Shown here: positions 37,783 to 50,948 of the stretch, piece by piece
How the letters are laid out: each line of letters starts with the position of its first letter
How positions within the stretch are numbered: position 1 is the stretch's first letter
Assembly (NCBI GenBank): GCA_023313575.1
Contig: JAJTTP010000006.1
Location: 2,542,001 to 2,606,000 of the forward strand
Reading direction: 5' to 3'
DNA length: 64,000 bases
Source: Eutypella sp. D-1
Taxonomy: Eukaryota; Ascomycota; Sordariomycetes; Xylariales; Diatrypaceae
The notes under the pieces: generated by a model
What the model was told of the DNA's origin: nothing
Databases searched by the model: none
Seen by the model: only the letters and a program-made list of their open reading frames with translations
Position numbers and translations under genes: made by a program

Positions 37783-40700
37783 GGCCCCACGCAGTTAGGC
37801 AGCTACACCCGCTATTATTCTAAGAATAGAAATTTAACTATGTACTATGTATGTGCTTTAAATTGCTGTCGCTGTGCCGCCGGAAGCATGACTTTGTCGT
37901 CCGATCGATGATCCGCTAGGTGAAGCGAATGCCTGTGCTCATAGGTGCGTCTCTTATGGAGCGTTATCGGTAGTTCCATACTTGGGGGGTAGGGATGCAT
38001 ATCGCACACCGGCTTAGGAATGGTTTCAGTTCGATCTGAAGGTATCCTGTCGTCATCTCACTCCGAGATCAGCCATGGCTCATGAGACAACAGATCAGCA
38101 TACGACCTTGGCGACTTGGTGACAAATGAATGAAGCCTTTGGGGACCAAGGCGCAAATTACAACCACGGCCTTCTCCGACAAAGTTAGACGGATAGCGAG
38201 GCTGGCGAGAAGAGGATTGAATACTTGATTGACTGGAAGAAGCGATGGGAAGTTCCCAAGGAGTGTGGGGATGAATGTACTAGGCACCGGGCACGCACCC
38301 TCCTGCCAGCCAGTCTGCTTTCGAGGCGTACCGGCTTTCGGGAGCCACGAGATCTTCAACCACGCAGGACCAATCCTGAAGAGGCTAGATCCTCGGTTCC
38401 TCTTAGCCGTAGCCTGTCAATCACCATCAGCCGAACGTCCCTTGGCCCCTTCCAACCCACCAACCATACCAAATCGCCAAGTAGGCTAGTAGGGGAGGGG
38501 TTGGGGGACCCCTTGGGGGATCTGTTTTTCAGCTACCGGGCCCCTTGTCCCCGCCTTGCCATTGGGGCTGACGCTTCGGGAAGGTAATGCGAAGTTCCCC
38601 TCCAGGGGTGGGAGTTGGGGTCTCGGGACCGAGACGCCTAGGCCGCTCATATCCCTAGTCCCTCCGGCCAATAATGGAGAGAAAATGATGTTCGGAGGTT
38701 TCCATCGTAGGTACATACCGCTCACCAAGGCTCTCATTTCCTGTCGGCGACAGAATACTTAGGTAGTCCAATACGCCGTTAAAACACCTCCTCACGTGTA
38801 TGATGAACAAATTTATGCGGTTGACTTAATATATGCTCACGAGAACTCAACCCTCCCCGGTTACTATTTCAGGTGATTGCTTCTAAGTTGGTTACACGCG
38901 ATCGAGTTCGCACTATGTATAGCATGACAACTAGGTGTCATGTACCGTTTATTCCCGGTCGATAGCTTAGGTGTTTATCACTCTAGCCTGCTGCATAGTT
39001 CAGAACGGACACAGACAACCAAGATATCTCCCGTCTTCCCCACAAGTCTCCAAGAGGCTGAATCCCTTTCCTTGATGGCGTCTCTCGCTTGCAGCCGGGA
39101 AATTTGTTGTCGGAGCCGAAACCTGGAAACAGCCGACCTGACCTTTGTTAACTGCTTGCCCGGCCGCTTGCCAAGCATCCTGGACTGCAGAGTTTTGGCC
39201 TTTTGTGTCTTGTAACATAAAGCCGCCCTCACCTCGGGTCCCTATCAAGGCCCCGGCTCCGGCTCCGGCTACGATACTGGGTTGAAGAGCCGCACTGGAC
39301 GGGAGACAATCATCGGGAAAAGATAGTGAATAAACCCCCCCTAGGAAGCTGCCGGAGAGGGACTGTCCGGTCCTTATCGTAGCCAGGTATTAGTTTCAAC
39401 CCAAAAATTCTCAACTCGGTTGTATGAGGACTGAGCGTGAGTGTGGCGCCCGAGAACCCGTTCAAAGAAATCCACTAACGGTAACTGCTCTGGCCGTCCC
39501 GGCGCGGTGGATTTCGCATCAGGCCATTTGGAAGCAGCCTCATGAGGTTTCATATCCATCTGTAGTGCGGGTATCCGGTTTTCACGAGGAGGTAGAAGTT
39601 AGTAACCGCTCTACCGCTGCACCGTTTCTCGTCTATTACTTATGCGACTAGTCGTCGCCAAGCCATTCCAGATTATAATAATAAATGTTGTGCTAGTCTG
39701 CAACACAGGAGCACGTACTGGCGGCGGCGGCGGCGGCGTCGGCGGCAGCACGGTCGATTTTGTTATGAATAGCCATATCAATGCCGAGACAAGAGCTTGC
39801 AGTCCAGTCAACTAGGTCCTCGTCTTGTATAAGCATACTTGTTACAGATGTGCCGATTGCCGGGGGTTGTTCGTCTACCTGACTCGACTGCATGAAACTG
39901 CATGCACAGTCCACGATTCTTTGATGGGTCCCTAGCTGCTTACCCTCCTGTATATCGGCAGTTGGTCTTCGTATCTAATTAAGCTTAAGGGTCAGGGGCT
40001 GGGAATATTTACGTAGTGTACAAGCTGAATAGCGTCGAAGCTCCAAGGGTCCAACCTCACACGTAAAAGGCCATGGGTGTTGTTCTTGTTCTACATAGCA
40101 TAGGAGGTTAAGACGTCTATCGTAAATAATCCGATATATTATAGGAAGGATTTGACCACCTTCCTACCAAGCCCGCTAGCTCCGCGATCTGTAATCTTGA
40201 TACATGCCGTCTGTAGGTAATGTCATAATTAAGAAAATCCTTTCCTGTACCTAACCTGTCGCTCGGTGGGCCGGCAGTTGTTGCATGATATAACGCTCCG
40301 CCGGTATTGCTTCCTGCGACCTCGCCTAAGTACTCTTTTAGGGAAACGAGAACGTCGCATCTCGGCCGGATCCCCCCCCCCCCTTTCCCCCCTATCTACG
40401 TATATTGCAACTAGGCGGGTTTCTCGGTATTACTTCGACAGGGGGAATGCTACCTACCAGTGTAACGGTAGAGAGTAAAAACATGATAACTGACACCGCT
40501 AACCCGCTATTCTGCACACCGGCCAGGTCGGATCTTGCATATGTATGGGATATAGAGGTCACTGCATACCTATGTGGTAGACTGATGTCTGGTGTCCAAG
40601 AAGACTAGCTAGATAGTGCTGGAGGCTGACTTCGCTGCCCAGAATAAATCGAAGTGATTACAACTCCAGTTGGCCGTACATGTGCGCGACTGACGGAATA

Positions 40701-43700
40701 GGATATTCACTCCAAGCGATTCCACTTTGCGCCGGGTTAATTAGTAAAGTTTGGTTTAGTGTGAGCGCTCGGGCTGTTGGACTGGTGGATACGCGTATTA
40801 CCTATGAAAATGTAAGTATCTCCGTTAGTTTCTATACATAAGTACGCACGGAGCCGAAAGCATGCTGGGGTACGAAGCCTAGGATTTTGTCCTCTTGGAA
40901 GTTGGAACTTGGAACTGGGTTTTGGGGATCTCGTATACTCGACGTGCTGCGTTGTCTCGGAAAATAACCTATTTGCCGTGTTGGCCGAAGTCATTGTGAG
41001 AGTGGGAAAACAAAGCACCATTTAGCAACGTCGCTCTACAGGAAACCTACCTATTCGCAACAGAGCTTCATGTTACCGTCAAGTGTATGTCGGGCGGGCT
41101 ATATCGGGCGGCGGGCGGTTAACTGCTAGTTCTCGATGTATCGCACTTTACCTTGCACTTTGTATCAGGTGGAAGACACCACCAGAAAGGGGCTATTGGA
41201 ACCCCCTAGCAATGACAAGTCCCTTTTACACTAGTTTTTGCGTATAAGTACCTCGCACTCGTCTCTGACACCCTAGGAGCCCGCCTCGCCTACCAGGGGT
41301 ATCCTGGAGCCTGCAAAGAATTGCCGTCATTGGCTGGGATAGGAGAGATGCTTTCTGTCAGGGTCCTCCCTCCCCAATTGCCGCCGTTGTTTTTTACACC
41401 AAAAATAGACCCAGCCGAACGGGAAGCAACATCACTACCACGTGCATAGATTACTTCTGCGGCCATTCCAACCTTGTGCTGCGTACATAGGTATGGAAGA
41501 GAGCCTCAGAGTGCGCCACAATTGTCATGTCCGGCGCCTACGCTGGTTTGTAATGATGTGTCAGACGAAGATGTATGTAGCACGGTAGCTGGAGGCGTTA
41601 TCCTTCACGGCCGACTGAGCGTTTTGGGCAGGCTAGCACACCCTGCCGCCTGGGTTCCCCACTGGACATATCCATCGTAGGCCCATAGTAATGGCTTTGT
41701 TAGGAAGAAACAAGTACTTACCAGTGCGTGCCGGAATTCTGCAATGTATACACGCCAGACACGGCGCGTGCTGGCACATGGTAGACAGGGAATCTGCACA
41801 GCCCCAGCCGAGCCGAAGCGACGATGTTACTCCATCCGCATACATATACCAAGGAGGTACATACATGGTAGCGTAGTAAGATCTACGAGCGGCATGCCTT
41901 TTCTGCCAGGTATCATTTCATGGCACACAATGCGGTACAGCTGCCTATGCCGCTGCCAGGTCGTCCTCTCTTTCCCCTCCTAAGTCCGGACGCTAGAACC
42001 TAGCTATGTGTAGATGTGCTCGCTCGGACTCGGGGAGTTTCCCGTATTCTCTCGACGGTACACCGGGCAAATGCACGCCGGGGAAAGACCAATATCAGGC
42101 CCACCGGTCGAAGACACTTCGGGGGATGGGGGCACGACGGGGTTTACTCCAAAAAGGGGAAGGTATTGTTACGCTGCTGACCATTGTAACCTGCCAGTCT
42201 GGAAACAAGTCGTTGGGACCAATCGCAGCGCATTCCCCTCCTCCTTTAGCCATTCTAGAAGCATTGTGCTGTTTTCTTTTTCTCAAGGGCGGCAGGAAGT
42301 GACGTGACCAATGCTTTCTCTTCCTCCTTTCCCGCCCATTTATTCCCACGCTGCACACCTACCCCATCCCATCTCATCCTTCATCTGTACGCGCCGTATA
42401 ACTACATCATCGGCCGTCAGGTCCTATGCCGGATCAGAAACATAGTTTCAACGCAACTTGACGTATCGAGAAGGTGGTCCCTCCAGCCCTCCAAACACCC
42501 CTTACGATATGCATGCATGACATGTCCCGTCTAAATTAACGTTTTTCCGCCTGGCTAGGTCGCTGACCCGGGCCCATCGTCCTATGAGATCCTGCCAGCC
42601 CTTGTCGAACTCCTCGTGTCTATGTACCTGCAACATGCAGAAGGGCGATACATCCTAAATTACTTATACATAGCGAGAGGATCTGCCCGGCACGGAGATC
42701 CGACGATGTACGCCGATATCTACTGTGCCATGGTATAGCTGGCAGCACATAACCGCCAGGACTAGAACCCTACATATACCTGTTAATCCTCCTTTACTTT
42801 TCCGGCTTCGTATTTGATGTATCTACCCTCGTCGTTTTGACACTTGCTGCATTTCCCGTAGGACATATGTCGGCAGGTAGTTAGTTGATTATCGTAGGCA
42901 GGTGTTGTGCTCCGCATGCGTCTTTGCCTTGTTTTTTTTCTCCAGTGGCACAAGTCTTATCCATGGTATACCCACCCACCCATTTGTTTTTCGGCAAGAC
43001 GAGGCTTGTTGTAGGCAGTAGGAGTTTTGCTATGTAGGTAAGTATACACTATACAATCACTTTGAAGGATTCATTTTGGGTAGGACTTTCACTGGGGTCA
43101 GGTGGGTAGTGTGCGGCTGGGGCCCCTTAATTCTAGAAAATTATAGGCTATAATTAATAGTTAGTGCGAGTGTGGGCTCGGCGCTCTGAACGCCTGCTTT
43201 GACCTATAGAGTATCTGATCTTGCGCATTCCCATTTCGGCAATCTTCGTCTGGACACGGCATTCAGACGTCGGTTGGAGTGGAAACCCTCGGATTAAATC
43301 ACAACTGTACGGAGTAACCCGGGACGCGTCTCTAGGCGGTCAGGGCGGATGGCTGGCTGGACCTGGAACCGCCCTGCCCGCCCACCCCCGAAAGCAGCAT
43401 TCTCCATCGACATCTATGTAATAAAGAATGATACTTGAGCGACGATGATGGCGGATAGGATCACCGTCAATCGAATCACACGACACTTTACCTGGTCTGC
43501 AGCGCCTTGAGGGGCAACGGTAGCGGCGGCGACAGCAAATTCAAATACCGGTTCGGTACCAGCAGCATGGCTGACGCGCCTCGGGAGCCCATCAGCCCAT
43601 CCCGTCTGCCACGAGATCTGGGCAAACGCAAGTAAGCAGTGGATGACACGGGCAGGCAATACTGATTCGCACGCACGGCACGAGTAAGCTACGTGGCTTG

Positions 43701-46700
43701 ATATCCGCCGCGGGTGGCTTCGTTAAGAAGGAACGCGGAGTACCCTTCCGAACCACGCTTACCTTGCCCGTTGTTGCCAGGCTGGCTGCTGCTGTGTTTT
43801 AAACAGGCCTGTCAATACGTACTCTGTAGTAGGATATGGTGGCGAGGACATGGCACGACAGGTGTCCTCTGTAAAGGAATATCGTCCCGTGACTTCTACT
43901 CATCCCCGGTGTTGAAAACCTGGTCCTGACGTCGGGATATATTGGCACCTCCCCCGAATGAGGAAAGCGACGGCTCCAACCGACAGTCCGTAGTACCACT
44001 AACTGTATGGCTAGAGATGAATGAATATAGGGTGGCGTGCCCTGCAGCCGGCCATTTCGGGGAGTCATTATTTTATTATATTACTACGTACATAACCGTG
44101 GTTGTGTGCATATATTACCATCATATACGTGACCAGACGTACATCAGGTCCCTGACAGCCTGCGTGCGTGGTTATGATGCAAGGGCATATTCGTCCCGCG
44201 GTGCTCTCCGTCTCTGCCCATCTCATCTCGCGTCGCCGTGGGTGGCTCGTCTCACTTACGCCCAAACGTCCATGCGGTCCATGATCTCTCTCGCGTGGCT
44301 GGCAGGAGGACTGTGCCCATAATTCATGTCTGTCGTCCCCCCATGTATGTGCGTGTGTACATGTATGTACATGGGTAGGCAGGCGGCACGACGACCCTTC
44401 CCGGCCGGCATGCACTCCTTGGCTTGCGTGCTTGCGCAGAGAAACCCACCGCTGATCAGACAGCGAAGAGCCTCGTGGATATGGATGTGTAGTCGGCAGT
44501 CAGTCCAAGGCCTTCGGGGTCTATGCATTTAAGCATGCACTGTACTTATTATTTCATATTACAATCAAGACGACTGACTCCACGTGTGGAAAACGAAGTG
44601 ACTGCCTCGTAATGGGATTGACGATTGAAATCTCCAGCCGTCAACTTGGCACTAGCTAGCCCGGCTCTGGTAGCCAGCTCGCTTAACTTGGTATTTTCAT
44701 CATGGGGTACTAACTACATACTATAATATGTCCAATACTTGGAAGTGCCCGCAGTTTACATCCATGATAGCTTCATGATAATTATATTGGTTTGCAGGAG
44801 CATTAAAGCGCTGAGCAATACTACTTAGCACATATGTAAGGGTAGCTCGCGAGCGGAGTTTACAAGATATCGATCTTTCCGGCTTACCTATACATAGGAG
44901 GTGGGTTCAGCTGGGGAACCGTGCCACACCGGTGCTTGACCGAGATCAGATGTTGATGATGTCGATGAGGGTCACAACGATCTTGTTAGTCTAAGTTGTT
45001 TGCTATTTTGGGAAGACGATATTTGTCAAACATTAATATCCTTTAATATTGCACTATCCATACCCCCGCTCTCCTACCACCGTTCCGCTTTTGAGACTAT
45101 AAGGGTCGTTGTGGCACCACGACTAGAATATCCGAATATCCCTCTTGTCCCTATACCGAGCCACCCTATAGATAATTGGATTCCCAGATTCCAACATGTT
45201 TCGCACCTGTACGTATTAGCTGCCAGCGGAGGTAGGGGATTGCCGTGTAGGGGCCCGTCGGGATTGAGCCATATCGGTAAGAGTGGGATTTAGGGACGAC
45301 GCCAAGGGGGGCACGTACCCGGTTGCCCAGGTAGGTACCTAGTTTGCGACCAGGTACTTTTGGTGTGCCCGCGACTTACGATGAGGGGATCTATCTACAT
45401 GAAATTCCCTATCATGCGTCCTCCGGAGCTACAGACGCGGTAAACCAACAGCACGGAATACCACCCCAACCTGCGCCTCTTACTCCCCCAACCCCTGGTA
45501 CGGAGTATTACTACTACGGACCAAGACACCCACGATGGAATCACGGTTCGCGTCTCGCCGTATACAGGCACTTGCTCTGCCCTGTTTACTATGGTATTAG
45601 GGGTAAGTCTTAAGACACTGTCAAGTATTGACGCTAGCAGGGCCCCCTGCCAGCGCCACTGTGGCCAGTAAGTTAATCCATTTCTGGTATACGTTGTGGC
45701 TACGGTCCTTTTTATGCGCGGGACCAGAGTGAGCTAACCGTTTACGACGTTAGTCGAGGTACTTCGCGGATTTGGAACTATCTAAAATAGGGATAGCGGT
45801 GCTGCGCACTGGCCTATCGATACATGACAGTGTCTTAAAACTTTTGCCTGATACCATAGTACATGATTACTTACTGGCCCTTACCTGAGTCTACCTGAAC
45901 CCCACATTTCGTTAACCCGGTTGGCGCCTTGATGGGAATAAGTAGGCTTCGGCACTTTAGAAGGCCCGTTGACGGGAAAACCAACCCATTGAACGGGTAA
46001 TGTCGCACTAAATCTGAGGAGCGGCGGCGATCTCGCCGATCAATTTACACGGTACCCCTATGGGAAGGGAGGAAGAACTTATGACGTATCGAGGGACAGG
46101 CTATCACGAAGCAAGGGCGACTCGACGACTGAGAGAGGTACTTGCAATCCACAACAACAACGCCACAAACCGTTGTGGTCGAAGTACATGGGCAAACGGT
46201 GGGGAGGTTGCGGAGAAGACGGCACATCTCTCGCTCTCGCTCTCTTTCTTCCAAGCCCTCCAGGGCTTCCTTCATTAAGCTGACTTGGCGGGGCTGGCCT
46301 ACCAGCGACGTAAGACCGGAAGGCTAGGCCAACTGGAAGGAAGACTTGGAAGGCAAGAAGAAGGGCGGCATCCAGAATAGGAAAAGAGAGAAAAAAAAGC
46401 CAAAGAGACCGAGGGATGCTCGTCACGAATAACTTCCCGACTTAAGTTAGCGCCATTCCCGAGGGGGCTCAAATAAGCGAGAGGGGTGCGGGTTTGCGGG
46501 TCAGGATCGCCCAGGGATCTTTGTTAGACTAGGAAATTTGGTGGGTAGCCCGTAACGCTACGACGTATGTAGGTATATCTAACCAAGTAAGGTAATTAAG
46601 CCAGCCAAGATAAAATGCATACGTAGTATTAGCCACGGAAAGTTGTGTGTGTGTGTGCGCGTGTGTGTGGCATACTATCACAAATGTAAAGCCGACCAGT

Positions 46701-46705
46701 AGGGT

Positions 46706-46725
46706 GGGTTGGGTTGGGTTGGGTT
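46706..46725. repeat. (GGGTT)4 pentamer repeat
   Basis: Four exact units sit in gene-poor DNA, just downstream of a GTGTGTGCGCGTGTGTG stretch. The unit differs from the TTAGGG fungal telomere hexamer, so this is treated as an interstitial simple repeat. Confidence 0.85.
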
Positions 46726-49462
46726 GGATTGGCTCGGTGGTGGTAGTTATAGGTTTAATGTATTTTACGGCAGATGAATGAATCTCTGGAAATTGGCACA
46801 GGACTTCAGGAACACACGTGCGCATATGTAGGCCCGCCAAGTGCTTACGATGCATTTATATATGTAACCAACTACCCAGGAGACTACCTAGTATCTAGCA
46901 GTTTAGTCTCGTCAATACCTTGTTAACTTATGTACTTAGGTAGTTATGGGAAGAAGTCCCTGGACCGGCACGCCGTATGCGGTAAGAAGGGGGGGGGGGA
47001 GAGGCGGACTTAGCCTCGATCACTCGGCCGATTGATAGAAGAAAATGCTGATGACGATATATACCTAGCAAGTTAGGTGCCTATTTAGGTATGCATGGAG
47101 GCAAGTAGATACCCTTAATTTACATAGTCGTGGGCAGGTATTGGAGGTATCCGAGTCTTCCAGTTATATACCTCAGGTGAAGCTAAACGTGTAGGAACTG
47201 GTGGGGATCGACCCTAGCCTAGATGCTAGATGCGGTCGTTGTCACCTAATTGCCAGGCTTTCCAAGCTTTTTAAAGACTTTGAAGAACAGGCCGGGTCAT
47301 CACCAGTCCTCTTACTGCTGACTGTTGTAGTAACTACCCTAGGTAGGTAGGCAGGTAGGTAAACAAGGAAACGACACGATCCTTTGCGCCTATAACTGAT
47401 ATGTCTGTTGGGGTTGGCATGCGAGCAGAGGAAACTTCAGGGCAAAACATAAGCCATGAATAATACGACTTGGCTGAATGGTTTAGTTTGGGTAGTGTTT
47501 CCGTCTTTGCTTACACGATCTGCCTGAATATCTCGCACTCGAGCCGGTGATCGTCGCTATTAGCGTTTCTAAGAGGTACTCCCTCTCTGGGGAAGTCGTA
47601 CATGATGGCAGTTACACACAATGCCCCTTTTCTGCGTGTCTCGCAGACTCGGTCAACGTGCCGTGTTGCTCACACAAAGACCTTTGATGCAGACAAAGGC
47701 CATTCATTGATATCCTTACTCTATACAAGGACACATATAAGGTGGCTGTTTTGGGTTACACAGCAATGTAAACACCTCTAGGTAGTATCTCGCATCATGG
47801 ATGGTTCCAAGGAGACTTAGGTAGGTGCGCTAAAAGTCACTTACTTACCTAGTCCGGGTAGTAGAACAACGAAAGCAAGGGTATATCCGAAGCGTCGGGA
47901 TGCGCTATCGTAGCTCAAAATTGTGACCGTGACCGTAATCGTGACCGTGGTCGTCTTATCTTGGATACATCTTTGGGGGGGTTTAAATCTTGTAACTTTT
48001 TTTCGGCTTGGCTGCCCGCTACAAGGTATCGTCGTCGGCTACTTATCAGCCACCCCTCCTCATAAGGTGGCGGCCAAGGAGCGCGTGTGATCACTAATAC
48101 ATAGTACAATACGATCGAGATATACTTAAAAAGTATTCGTGGTATCTATGCCTGCTACCCGTCCGAGAATCGTACGAGATGTACGCCCCGTCTTGTTCAA
48201 GCTGGTAGTTACCTCCGCGTTGGCATAAGAGTATCTTCGTTAGCGTCGGCATTTTCGTCCACTTGGGCGATTGACCTGATCGGTAAAATGGTAGATCAAC
48301 GGGGCCTGCTCGTATAACCTCGCCAAAGAGATCAATCCGTTTCAATCTGCTTGATTCAGGTTTATGCTCCTGCTCTATCGACGTATCGACAAGGCTAGTG
48401 GTATATCCTGTTCGTTGACTTGATGTTTGGATTTTTATCGTCTGATCTTGTTCTTAGGACGCATTGCATCATCAATGTTATACGAATGGATATTGATATT
48501 AATAGTTATCGAGTGAATGGAGTAGTAATAATAGTATAATAGTAGTAGTAGGGTACTCGAGTACCAGTATTACGTATACAAAACCCCTGCTTTAAGTTCC
48601 ATGGAACTTTCCCTACTGGCCTAATATAGATGTTATACTACAGCTGGGTATAGACTCATAGATAGATACCAAGGAGAGTAGGTCCACAGGTATGATGTAT
48701 TTAAAGAAGCTTTTAAAGAAGCACCTGGATGCATCTATTGATATCCCAATTCCATCCTATAAGAGCTCAGCATTGATATATAACTTATACCTACGACAGG
48801 AAATCGGTAACACAAGGGCGCCTAATAACTCACAAGCCACACATTGTGTGTCTAGTCTTCTGATCCATAAGATGTTGGGGAGGTTAATGAGAGAACTTTG
48901 ATCGAATTACTCAATTACTATCAACCGCAAGCGCGCTTTGAGACACTCTAATCATGTAAGGCACGTGTAAATATGCAGCTGTTTCCTGTTGAGGTTAAGA
49001 CTTCCAAGATGACTTGGATATCTACGAATCCCACGTACTGGGTACTCGAATACTGTACTAAAGGTAATCCGTCCCGTAATCCGACAGGTCCTGCTTGGTC
49101 CTGGCAACCTGGGCAGCAAGCACTCCAGGGCTGGGCAAGGGCTGGGTGTACATACCAGCATACATACAGGGCCCTACATACAGTACTTGCCTATCTCCGT
49201 AGCCTATCCCCATAATTATCTAGGTACGTCCACGGGTGGGGCCGACACATGTACGGATTTTGCGTGGGTACGGGTATAGGTAGTGGGGCCTAAGGGGCAT
49301 ACATACTAAAACCTTGAAGTAAGTTGTACCTCAGGTTTAGTTCAGGTAAGATATGTACTTATGTTAGACTAGCTCAAGTTTAGCCTTACCTCCTATTAGC
49401 CTTTTAACACCAATTGCTTGTTCAGTTTTACAAGCAGTAAGATGGTAAGATGTATTTCGTAC

Positions 49463-49463
<1 letters not shown>

Positions 49464-49495
<32 letters not shown>
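49464..49495. repeat. (AC)16 microsatellite
   Basis: Sixteen uninterrupted AC units are followed by a degenerate CTCACTCACACTCACACGCAC extension and a short CT tract. Confidence 0.95.
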
Positions 49496-49499
<4 letters not shown>

Positions 49500-50109
49500 T
49501 CACACTCACACGCACACATTCTCTCTCTAGGCTTTCTCTCCCGTGCTCACATCGTGACCACAAATCGCTCAACCACATACATAGCCTCAGCTCCGCTTGC
49601 TAAGTATGTACTGTATATCTCATAAGCCAGCCAGTCCCGTATAGCTCGACTAGTAATCCCGCCATAATTACCCCCCATCTTGCTCTAAGTATCGACCAAG
49701 ACTACGCCTAAATCTAAGTTCCAAGGCCGGCTCCGTTGGGTCGTGGCTCTAGACACAGCGATTTACGCTATGGTCTCAATGCTGAATACTTTCTTTATTT
49801 AACACCTATAGTTAGTAACCTTATAGATGACATGTACGAAGTCCCATGTTAGGTAGGTAATCTAGCCATACAAGTAGTACTGTACTGTACCAGCGCTCTT
49901 GCTACTTCCCAAAATCCCGGTGTCCGACCCCTGACAACATCCCTATCACATCCATGGCTTGCACGTTTCTCATTCTGCAGCCAGGGAAGCCAGGGAGACG
50001 AACTAGCCCATTTACCGAAGGGGGGCATGTACATTTTGTTCCATGGCCGCCCTCAGCTCCCCGGCCCCAACTTCTCAGGCGAAGGTCTATTCCATCCAGA
50101 TCCTATGCA

Positions 50110-50126
50110 CCCCCCCCCCCCCCCCC
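50110..50126. repeat. Homopolymer C17
   Basis: Seventeen consecutive C bases in gene-poor DNA. Its length should be treated as approximate, since such runs are error-prone in sequencing. Confidence 0.9.
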
Positions 50127-50948
50127 TTGCCCCCTCGGCCGGTTGACGCTTTGCTGGCCTGGCCTTGCGGCGTAGCTCGCTTTCTCCACATGGATACTTT
50201 CATGACCCGCGTATGCTTGGTATGCAGTGGGGGAGAAGGGGGGTTGATTATTTTGTCTGACCTTGAGTCTATGCAATGTACTCCGCTACCGTAGTATGAG
50301 CCAAGGTCCAAACTCCATGCCGTTGGTGCCGGGACCACTATTCTAGCTAACCCCCCGATCTTGGGTGCCCCCCCGGGCGAGGATCTTTCGCATGGCCATG
50401 TATCATGTATCACTGTAGAGTCTTTGTAGGTACTTGCCAAGGGTTGATCCCGTTTTTTTAACATGGTACTCGAACGGAGGCATTGCAACAGCCGAGCCAC
50501 ACGTGTGTCCAGCTGGAACCTCAGGACTCAGCGCCTACTTCTTGCCCGGTATCCCTCTCTACCCATACTTTGATACTCTCCCTCTACCTTTTGACACTTC
50601 GACGTATACGCACATCATACACGGTAATCGGTCTACATAGAAGACTGTCGGATCCTTTGCTCGTCTGTGGTTACCAGAGGTGACACACCCCAAAGTCCAT
50701 CTAAGCGCTTATCAACAACCAATTACCCGAGTTTGGACTACTGACTCCTTGATCCTTTCTAAGGATTCTACCACACCGAGCATTTACTGGCCGCCAACGC
50801 AACAGGCGGTTGCTTTAGCCGGCAGATAAAATAGAACCACTAATAACAGGTCGCACTCTCAACCTTCTGGATGAACCCTCCTCGGCTTGAGTTTCTAAAA
50901 AGGCTTGTGTAACACAACTCATCACCTTTTCAGTTTGGTCTCGGCCAC

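Larger units (their letters stand above)
37800..50948. other. Long gene-poor region
   Basis: About 13 kb without a supportable gene. Short coding-like patches were noted at 38230-38490 (+), 38980-39250 (-) and 45340-45610 (+), but none has a family signature or a splice chain. The DNA is a mixture of average-composition stretches and tracts of GTAGGTA/CCTAGG words (for example 46890-47110, 47330-47370), with simple repeats listed separately. A GGC/GCC triplet run lies near 39720. No transposase or reverse-transcriptase motif and no long terminal repeat was recognised. Confidence 0.5.

Noticed and set aside
39580..39645. tRNA-like A-box on the minus strand (GCAGCGGTAGAGCGG)
   Set aside because: No matching B-box (GGTTCGANTCC) or acceptor stem could be found at the right distance, so no tRNA is called.
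46706..46725. Telomere-like repeat
   Set aside because: The unit is GGGTT (five bases), only four copies and interstitial; not the fungal TTAGGG repeat.
49464..49520. Regular CA-rich repeats considered as an array
   Set aside because: A plain dinucleotide microsatellite without spacers; CRISPR arrays are not expected in a fungal nuclear genome and none was seen.
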